Source of the DNA: RBG-16-66-20 sp964616875
Lineage (GTDB): Bacteria > Pseudomonadota > Gammaproteobacteria > Burkholderiales > SG8-39
Direction of reading: 5' to 3'
DNA length: 8,845 nt
Assembly (NCBI GenBank): GCA_964616875.1
Contig: CAZTSJ010000153.1
Span: forward strand, 1-8,845
The notes under the pieces were generated by a model. That model was not told the origin of the DNA. It made no database searches and saw only the letters and a list, made by a program, of their open reading frames with translations. Every line of letters starts with the position of its first letter. Position 1 is the first letter of the stretch. A program made the position numbers and the translations under genes. Shown here in pieces: positions 1-4,913 of the stretch.

Positions 1-357
1 GCGCTGCTTGCCCTGGGGCTCGACTATCGCTACGGCGGCGATTCGCCGGCCACCGGGTTCGACTGCAGCGGACTGGTCGCGCACGTGTATCTCGAAGCCT
101 GGAACATCCGCCTGCCCCGCGACACGCGCGCGCAGAGCGAAACTGGGACACCAGTCAGTCTAGCGGAACTGCAGGCGGGCGATCTCGTGTTCTACGACAC
201 CCTGAAGCGCCCGTTTTCGCACGTCGGCATCTACTTGGGCGACGGCAGGTTCGTGCATGCACCCAAGTCCGGCGCACAGGTGCGCGTGGAGTCGTTGAAG
301 AGTACTTACTGGACGCAACGCTATAACGGGGCTCGGCGGATCGAGCCACCTCTTTGA
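1..357 (+). CDS. NlpC/P60 family peptidoglycan endopeptidase, C-terminal part (5' end outside window)
   Basis: The frame is open from base 1 to a TGA at 355-357, giving the last 118 residues; the start lies outside the window. It shows the NlpC/P60 catalytic domain: Y-R-Y-G-G leading to the nucleophile in F-D-C-S-G (Cys at visible residue 22), A-G-D-L-V-F-Y, then S-H-V-G-I-Y-L-G with the general-base His at visible residue 74, and F-V-H-A-P with a third polar residue at 86. Family members cleave peptide cross-links of peptidoglycan (usually D-Glu/DAP bonds) in the periplasm or outer-membrane lumen; many carry a signal or lipoprotein peptide, which would be in the missing part. The domain ends close to the stop, so no C-terminal extension exists. 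The -35 element of the next gene overlaps the stop codon. The family call is firm; substrate and physiological role cannot be told. Confidence 0.9.
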   Translation, partial: ALLALGLDYRYGGDSPATGFDCSGLVAHVYLEAWNIRLPRDTRAQSETGTPVSLAELQAGDLVFYDTLKRPFSHVGIYLGDGRFVHAPKSGAQVRVESLKSTYWTQRYNGARRIEPPL

Positions 358-383
358 CTTTCTGTAATGAGAAGCATTATCAT
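354..383 (+). promoter_or_regulatory. sigma70-type promoter of fbpA
   Basis: TTGACT at 354-359 (5 of 6 to TTGACA) and TATCAT at 378-383 (5 of 6 to TATAAT) are separated by 18 bp. The predicted start is near 390, leaving a leader of about 22 nt before the GTG at 413. The -35 box overlaps the stop codon of the upstream peptidase gene. The pattern was found by eye and not tested. Confidence 0.65.
363..381. promoter_or_regulatory. Fur box over the fbpA promoter
   Basis: The 19 bases match the classical Fur consensus GATAATGATAATCATTATC at 15 positions; the mismatches are at consensus positions 1, 2, 9 and 12. The site covers the spacer and most of the -10 element, so iron-loaded Fur bound here would block RNA polymerase. 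This fits the ferric-iron binding protein encoded next. Repression by iron is inferred. Confidence 0.75.
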
Positions 384-412
384 TAAGTTTTACCTCGCCT
401 AAAAGAACCCAA

Positions 413-1438
413 GTGACTGTTATTAAAAATACTTTTATCGTCTTTGCGCTCCTTATCTCTGCTATGGCCTTCGGGCAGGACAACAAAGTCCTGAACCTTT
501 ACTCGTCGCGCCACTACCAGACCGACGAGGCGTTCTACCGCGACTTCACCAAGCAAACCGGAATCCGCATCAACCGCATCGAGGCGGGCGAAGATGCGCT
601 CATCGAGCGCGTGCGCAATGAAGGCGCGCGCAGCCCCGCCGATGTGCTGATCACGGTGGATGCGGGCCGCCTGTGGCGCGCCGAACAACTCGGCTTCTTT
701 CAGCCCGTCAAATCGGCGCTGCTGGATGCCCGCATCCCCGCCAGCTTGCGCGAGCCGGGCGGGCTCTGGTACAGCTTCTCGCTGCGCGCGCGCCTGATCG
801 CCTATAACAAGGCCCGCGTGCAGCCGGCGGAAGTTCCCACTTATGAATCGCTCGCCGAGCCGAAGTGGAAACGCCGCATTTGCATGCGTTCCTCGAGCAA
901 CATCTACAACCTGTCGCTCATGGGCGCGCTCATCGAGCACCTCGGGGAGCACAAGGCCGAACAGTGGGCGCAGGCGGTAAAGGCGAACCTGGCGCACGAT
1001 CCCAGGGGCGGCGACACCGACCAGCTGAAAAGCGTGGCCGCGGGCGAATGCGACGTCACGCTCACCAACCAGTATTACTACGCGCGCCTGATGCGCTCGG
1101 ACATGGCGCAGGAGCGCGAGATCGCCGCCAAGCTGGGTGTGGTGTTTCCGAACCAGGCAAGCTGGGGTACGCACATCAACATTTCAGGCGCCGGGGTGAT
1201 GAAGCACGCGCCGAACCGGCAGGCGGCGGTCAAGTTCCTCGAATACCTTGCGAGCGACGAGGCGCAGCGCTATTTCGCCGACGGCAACAACGAGTGGCCG
1301 GTGGTGGCGGGGGTCAAGCCCGACAACCCGGTGCTGAAGATGTTCGGCGCCTTCAAGATGGACGCGCTCAACGTCGCGGTCCTCGGCCGCAACCAGCCGG
1401 GCGCGCAGAAGATCTACGACCGGGTGGCCTGGAAGTAG
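413..1438 (+). CDS. fbpA: Fe(3+) ABC transporter periplasmic substrate-binding protein (FbpA/FutA type)
   Basis: This 341-residue protein is a class of periplasmic binding protein that captures ferric iron and delivers it to an FbpB-type permease. A short signal peptide is visible at residues 1 to about 20 (Lys5, a hydrophobic run, then A-M-A-F-G). The mature start contains Y-S-S-R-H-Y (30-35) and the hinge region contains N-Q-Y-Y-Y-A-R-L (219-226); His/Tyr at the first and the tandem Tyr at the second are the usual iron ligands in FbpA/FutA proteins. R-S-S-S-N-I-Y-N (159-166) is also typical of the family. The start is a GTG; no other start codon lies between the upstream in-frame stop at 368 and 413, and the Shine-Dalgarno is weak (AAAAGA, 401-406). 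It has its own Fur-boxed promoter, and its 3' end overlaps fbpB tail-to-tail by 25 bp instead of leading an fbpABC operon. Identity as an iron-binding protein is strong; the exact ligand form (free Fe3+ or a chelate) is not visible. Confidence 0.92.
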   Translation: MTVIKNTFIVFALLISAMAFGQDNKVLNLYSSRHYQTDEAFYRDFTKQTGIRINRIEAGEDALIERVRNEGARSPADVLITVDAGRLWRAEQLGFFQPVKSALLDARIPASLREPGGLWYSFSLRARLIAYNKARVQPAEVPTYESLAEPKWKRRICMRSSSNIYNLSLMGALIEHLGEHKAEQWAQAVKANLAHDPRGGDTDQLKSVAAGECDVTLTNQYYYARLMRSDMAQEREIAAKLGVVFPNQASWGTHINISGAGVMKHAPNRQAAVKFLEYLASDEAQRYFADGNNEWPVVAGVKPDNPVLKMFGAFKMDALNVAVLGRNQPGAQKIYDRVAWK

Positions 1439-3054
1439 CGCTTCGACACTGTGAGAAGGATCGCCAGGCCGATCGCCACGATCACCAGCGAGGGCACCGC
1501 GGCCTCGGCGAGCCGCTCGTCTTTCGCGAGGTTGTAGGCCTCGATCGCGAGGGTGTCGAAGTTGAACGGCCGCAGGGCGAAGGTCGCCGGCAGTTCCTTC
1601 ATCACGTCCACGAACAGCAGCAGCGCCGCGGCTGCGAGACTCGACGCCAGCAGCGGCGCATGCACGCGCGCCAGGATCCCTGAGGGCGTAGCGCCAAGGC
1701 TGCGCGCGGCATCATCCATGCGCGGCGTCACCTTGGCGAGACCCGCCTCCATCGTCTGCAGCGCGACCGCGAGGAAGCGCACCAGGTAGGCGTAGACCAG
1801 CGCGACGATCGTCCCGGTGAGCAGCAGGCCGGGCTTGATGCCGAACGCGCCTTCGATGCCGCCGGCGATCCAGTTGTCCAGCCGGCCCAGCGGCACCAGC
1901 ACCCCCACCGCGATCACCGCACCCGGAATCGCATAGCCGAGCGCCGCGGCGCGGTTGGACCAGGCAATGACGCCGCTCGCTTTGCCGCGCGCGAGCCGTG
2001 CGGCATAGACCATGGCGGTTGCAACCAGCACCCCCGTTACGGCAGCAATGCCAGCCAGCACGAAGCTGTTGCCGATCAGCGCCACAAGGCGCGGGCTCAG
2101 GGTCACCGCCGGGTCGGACCAGGCGAGATGCACAAGCAGGCAGACGGGCAAAAGAAAGCCGAGCAACACCGGCAGGGCGCAGGCGGCGCAGGCCGCAGCT
2201 GCGGCAGCCCCTGAGAGACGTTGCGCCGGTGGCGTCTTGCCCAGCGTGCTCGCGTATGCCGCGCGCCGGCGGCTAGTGCGCTCCAGCGCCAACACGATGC
2301 CGACGAAAACCAGCAGGCAGACCGAGAGCTGGCCCGCGGCGACCGGATCGCCCATCGACATCCAGGCCTTGAATATTCCGGTGGTGAATACCTCGAGCGC
2401 GAAGTAGGACACGGTGCCGAAATCCGCCAGCGTTTCCATCAGCGCGAGCGCGACGCCGGCTGCAACCGCGGGCCGCGCGATGGGCAGCGCCACACGCCAG
2501 AAACTGCCCCAGGCGGTGTAACCCGCGAGGCGCCCTGCCTCCAAGGCGCTGCGTGACACGTCGAGAAACGCGGTGCGCGCGAGCAGGTAGACGTAAGGGT
2601 AGAACGCGAACGAGAGCAGCAGCGCCGCGCCCCCCAGCGAGCGAATTTCCGGAAACCAGTATTCGCGCGCCTGCCAGCCGAAGGTGCTGCGCAACGCGGT
2701 CTGCACCGGCCCGGTGAACTGCAGCCAATCGGTGTAGGCGTAGGCCATGACGTAAGCCGGCATCGCGAGCGGCAGCACCAGCGCCCACTCCAGCAGGCGC
2801 TGGCCCGGAAAGCGGTAAGCCGTGACCAGCCAGGCGCTAAGCACGCCGATGGAGAGCACGCCCAGCGCAACGCCGGCGACGAGCAGCGCCGTATTGGCGA
2901 CGTAGTGGCCAAGCGCGGTGCGCGCCAGGTGCGCCCAGGTGTCACCGGCCGCGCCGAACACGCTCGCGACCACCGCCAGGATTGGCAGCAGGATCAGCGT
3001 AGCGGCGGCGAGCGAGATCGCCCCCAGAAATCCAACCCTTTGAAAATAAAGCAT
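1414..3054 (-). CDS. fbpB: Iron(III) ABC transporter permease, fused two-domain (FbpB type)
   Basis: This 546-residue inner-membrane protein would form the channel of the ferric-iron importer with FbpA and FbpC. It is a tandem duplication of a permease domain with about twelve hydrophobic segments, split near residues 258-285 by a basic linker (E-R-T-S-R-R-R). Each half ends with an EAA-type cytoplasmic loop that docks on the ATPase: S-A-L-E-A-G-R-L-A-G (about 169-178) and D-D-A-A-R-S-L-G-A (447-455). D-F-G-T-V-S-Y-F (211-218) and K-E-L-P-A-T (486-491) are typical of this iron permease family, and the length is normal. The ATG at 3054 is preceded directly by AAGGA with no spacing, so the usual ribosome-binding geometry is absent and a leaderless mRNA is possible. 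It diverges from fbpC and converges on fbpA; three separate transcription units for one transporter is unusual, since such genes are commonly collinear. Confidence 0.93.
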   Translation of the reverse strand: MLYFQRVGFLGAISLAAATLILLPILAVVASVFGAAGDTWAHLARTALGHYVANTALLVAGVALGVLSIGVLSAWLVTAYRFPGQRLLEWALVLPLAMPAYVMAYAYTDWLQFTGPVQTALRSTFGWQAREYWFPEIRSLGGAALLLSFAFYPYVYLLARTAFLDVSRSALEAGRLAGYTAWGSFWRVALPIARPAVAAGVALALMETLADFGTVSYFALEVFTTGIFKAWMSMGDPVAAGQLSVCLLVFVGIVLALERTSRRRAAYASTLGKTPPAQRLSGAAAAAACAACALPVLLGFLLPVCLLVHLAWSDPAVTLSPRLVALIGNSFVLAGIAAVTGVLVATAMVYAARLARGKASGVIAWSNRAAALGYAIPGAVIAVGVLVPLGRLDNWIAGGIEGAFGIKPGLLLTGTIVALVYAYLVRFLAVALQTMEAGLAKVTPRMDDAARSLGATPSGILARVHAPLLASSLAAAALLLFVDVMKELPATFALRPFNFDTLAIEAYNLAKDERLAEAAVPSLVIVAIGLAILLTVSKRYFQATRS

Positions 3055-3057
3055 TCC

Positions 3058-3090
3058 TTATTCTAACAAGAATAATTCTTGTTAGAATAA
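3058..3090. promoter_or_regulatory. Perfect 33-bp palindrome between divergent fbpB and fbpC (candidate operator)
   Basis: TTATTCTAACAAGAAT and its exact reverse complement flank a central A at 3074, giving 16-bp arms with no mismatch. It fills almost the whole 41-bp gap between the two divergent start codons (3054 and 3096). Each arm also contains TTCT-N4-AGAA, a smaller dyad. The central seven bases AATAATT match the core of Fur-family 7-1-7 sites (TGATAATNATTATCA), but the flanks do not, with 4 of 7 matching per half. The outer TTCTAA/TTAGAA blocks recall half-sites of the Irr-type iron box, though arranged differently. A dimeric repressor or activator site is inferred; the regulator is not identified. 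Confidence 0.7.
3060..3088. promoter_or_regulatory. Mirror-image divergent promoters for fbpB and fbpC
   Basis: TAGAAT occurs at 3083-3088 on the + strand and, by symmetry, at 3065-3060 on the - strand; each matches TATAAT at 5 of 6. The distance from the end of the -10 box to the A of the ATG is 7 nt for fbpC and 5 nt for fbpB, so transcription would begin at or beside the start codon in both directions. The -35 of each promoter would overlap the -10 of the other; TTCTAA with a 16-bp spacer is only 3 of 6 to consensus. The weak -35 suggests an activator or an alternative architecture. Confidence 0.45.
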
Positions 3091-3095
3091 TCGGC

Positions 3096-4154
3096 ATGGA
3101 TGCCCTGCTCCAGGTCGAGGAATTGCAGCACGCCTATGAGAACCAGCAGGCGGTGCGCGGGCTGTCGTTTTCGCTGCCGCGCGGCGCGATCGGCTGCCTG
3201 CTCGGACCCAGCGGCTGCGGCAAGACCACGGTGCTGCGCTGTATCGCGGGCTTCGAAACGCCGGCCGCGGGCCGCATCCTGCTCAACGGCACGGTGGTCT
3301 CCTCGATGCAAACCAGCCTTCCGCCAGAACAGCGCCGCGTCGGCATGGTGTTCCAGGAGCACGCGCTGTTCCCGCATTTGACGGCGAGGAGGAACATTGC
3401 TTTTGGTCTTCCGGACAAAAATGAACAGCGGGTGCAGGAGCTCGCCGCGCTGACCGGCATCACGGAACTCCTGGAAAAATATCCGCACGAGCTCTCCGGC
3501 GGCCAGCAGCAGCGCGTCGCGCTCGCGCGCGCGCTCGCGCCACGTCCGGACTTGTTGCTGCTGGATGAGCCCTTCTCCAATCTGGACACCGGCATGCGCG
3601 AGCGGCTTTCGCTGGAGCTGCGCGACATCATCAAGGCCTCCGGCGCCACCGCGATGCTGGTGACGCACGACCAGTACGAAGCCTTTGCGATGGCCGACGA
3701 GATCGGGGTCATGCGCGAGGGCCGCATCGAGCAGTGGGACATCGCCTACAACCTGTACCACCGGCCGGCGAACCGCTTTGTCGCGAATTTCGTCGGCCAA
3801 GGCGTGTTCCTGCCTGCGAAGGTGCTGAACGCGAAGCAGATCGAAATCGAGCTGGGCATCCTCAACGGCGACATCCCGCACGCCTGCCAGATCGGCTGCG
3901 AGGTCTGCGGCAAGGGCTGTCTCGCCGACGTGCTGCTGCGGCCGGACGACGTCATGCACGACGACAACGCGCCGACCCAGGCCGAAGTGGTGCACAAGGC
4001 CTTTCGCGGCGCCGAGATCATGTACACGCTGAAGCTGGATAGCGGCAGGAAAGTGCTGGCGCTGGTGCCCAGCCACCACAACCATGCACTGGGCGAGCGC
4101 ATCGGCATCCGCCTGGACGTCGACCACGTCGTCGCCTTCGCGCCGCAGGTGTAG
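3096..4154 (+). CDS. fbpC: Fe(3+) ABC transporter ATP-binding protein (FbpC type) with a cysteine cluster
   Basis: This 352-residue ATPase would power the iron importer. Seen in order: Walker A G-P-S-G-C-G-K-T-T (37-45), Q-loop Gln87 in V-F-Q-E-H, ABC signature L-S-G-G-Q-Q-Q-R (133-140), Walker B L-L-L-L-D-E-P (153-159), D-loop S-N-L-D (161-164) and the switch His191 in V-T-H-D. A C-terminal regulatory (OB/TOBE-like) region follows from about 235. Within it, Cys264, Cys268, Cys271 and Cys275 form C-x3-C-x2-C-x3-C, with His262 adjacent, and a His-rich S-H-H-N-H lies at 326-330. A metal or Fe-S role for the cluster is inference. The ATG at 3096 is the only possible start, because no in-frame start exists through the palindrome upstream; no Shine-Dalgarno is seen. 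The gene stands alone on its strand and converges on the TonB-family gene 27 bp downstream. ATPase identity is certain; assignment to iron rests on fbpA and fbpB beside it. Confidence 0.93.
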   Translation: MDALLQVEELQHAYENQQAVRGLSFSLPRGAIGCLLGPSGCGKTTVLRCIAGFETPAAGRILLNGTVVSSMQTSLPPEQRRVGMVFQEHALFPHLTARRNIAFGLPDKNEQRVQELAALTGITELLEKYPHELSGGQQQRVALARALAPRPDLLLLDEPFSNLDTGMRERLSLELRDIIKASGATAMLVTHDQYEAFAMADEIGVMREGRIEQWDIAYNLYHRPANRFVANFVGQGVFLPAKVLNAKQIEIELGILNGDIPHACQIGCEVCGKGCLADVLLRPDDVMHDDNAPTQAEVVHKAFRGAEIMYTLKLDSGRKVLALVPSHHNHALGERIGIRLDVDHVVAFAPQV

Positions 4155-4181
4155 CTGGCGCGCCGGCGGCCCGGCTCGGGG

Positions 4182-4913
4182 TTACTTTTTCAGGCGGAAG
4201 ATCACCGCAACATCCAGCGCAAAGGCCCTGCCACGCAGCGCCGGCGGAATAACCGTGTGCGGCTGCGCGCTGCGGATCATCGCCTGCGCCTCCTCGTCCA
4301 GCACCGCGCGTCCGGTGCTTTTCTTCACGCTCATCGAGGCAATGGCGCCGCTTTCGGCGAACGCGATCATTAGATCGACCCGCCCTTCCCAGTCGTTTTC
4401 CCGCGCGATGCGCGGGTAGCGCTCGTAGCGCGCGGCGATCTCCATCAACTCGAGGCGGTAGCGCGCCACGCTGGCGGGATCGGGTCCGCTGGCGGCGGCA
4501 GGGACAGGCTGGATTTCTGCCCTGGCGACGGGCGGCGGCGCCGGCACCACAAGTACGGGCTCTGCAGCCTGCTTCGACGGTTCGATGCTCAGCATCGGCG
4601 CTGGCGGCGAGGGAACCGCTACCGCGACCGGCGTCGGTCGCGCCTGCGGCTTTGCGTTGGGCACAGCCCGCGTCAGAGGCAGCCGCAGCGGCTCGACGAC
4701 AGGCGGTTCCGGCGGGGGCCTGGGTGTGGCAAGACGCGCGGTCATGGGAGGCGGCGCCGCGCGCGCCCGGACGGATTCCTTGATTTGTGAAAGCAAGGCC
4801 AAAATCAATGCATGCACGACGAGCGAACACAGAACCGCCAACGCAAGTACGCGTAGCTTGCGGCCCCCTACTTCCGATTCCCAAGCGCTCGCCAGACTCG
4901 TTCCGGTGTACAT
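4182..4913 (-). CDS. TonB-family energy transducer
   Basis: This 243-residue protein has the three-part TonB layout. A cytoplasmic N-tail and one membrane anchor lie at about residues 21-42. The anchor contains S-L-V-V-H (Ser30, His34), the S-x3-H spacing of the TonB transmembrane helix that works with ExbB/ExbD. A long proline-rich periplasmic linker runs from about 54 to 145. The C-terminal domain from about 150 to 243 has Y-E-R-Y-P (163-167) and the G-R-V-D-L / G-A-I / S-T-G strands that contact TonB boxes of outer-membrane receptors. Such proteins pass proton-motive force to receptors for siderophores, haem and other ligands. The ATG at 4913 is the only in-frame start after a stop at 4920-4922; no clear Shine-Dalgarno is seen. 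It overlaps the 3' end of the upstream dehydrogenase gene by 46 bp, so translation is probably coupled. No exbB or exbD is in the window. The iron genes next door make a role in ferric uptake plausible but unproven. Confidence 0.88.
   Translation of the reverse strand: MYTGTSLASAWESEVGGRKLRVLALAVLCSLVVHALILALLSQIKESVRARAAPPPMTARLATPRPPPEPPVVEPLRLPLTRAVPNAKPQARPTPVAVAVPSPPAPMLSIEPSKQAAEPVLVVPAPPPVARAEIQPVPAAASGPDPASVARYRLELMEIAARYERYPRIARENDWEGRVDLMIAFAESGAIASMSVKKSTGRAVLDEEAQAMIRSAQPHTVIPPALRGRAFALDVAVIFRLKK

Noticed and set aside
865..1683. + strand frame across the fbpA-fbpB junction
   Set aside because: It is an out-of-frame shadow of fbpA running into the antisense of fbpB, with low-complexity composition.
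3513..3542. GCGC-rich repetitive stretch in fbpC
   Set aside because: It is explained by alternating Ala-Arg-Leu codons of the conserved ATPase signature region, not a DNA repeat element.
3063..4127. Long open frame on the - strand opposite fbpC
   Set aside because: It mirrors the fbpC coding region, has a composition typical of an antisense shadow in GC-rich DNA, and has no recognisable domain; fbpC is unmistakable.
4162..4190. Intrinsic terminator after fbpC
   Set aside because: GCCGG-CGGC-CCGGC can form a 5-bp hairpin, but the T-run begins about ten bases later and is part of the TonB stop region, so the geometry is wrong.
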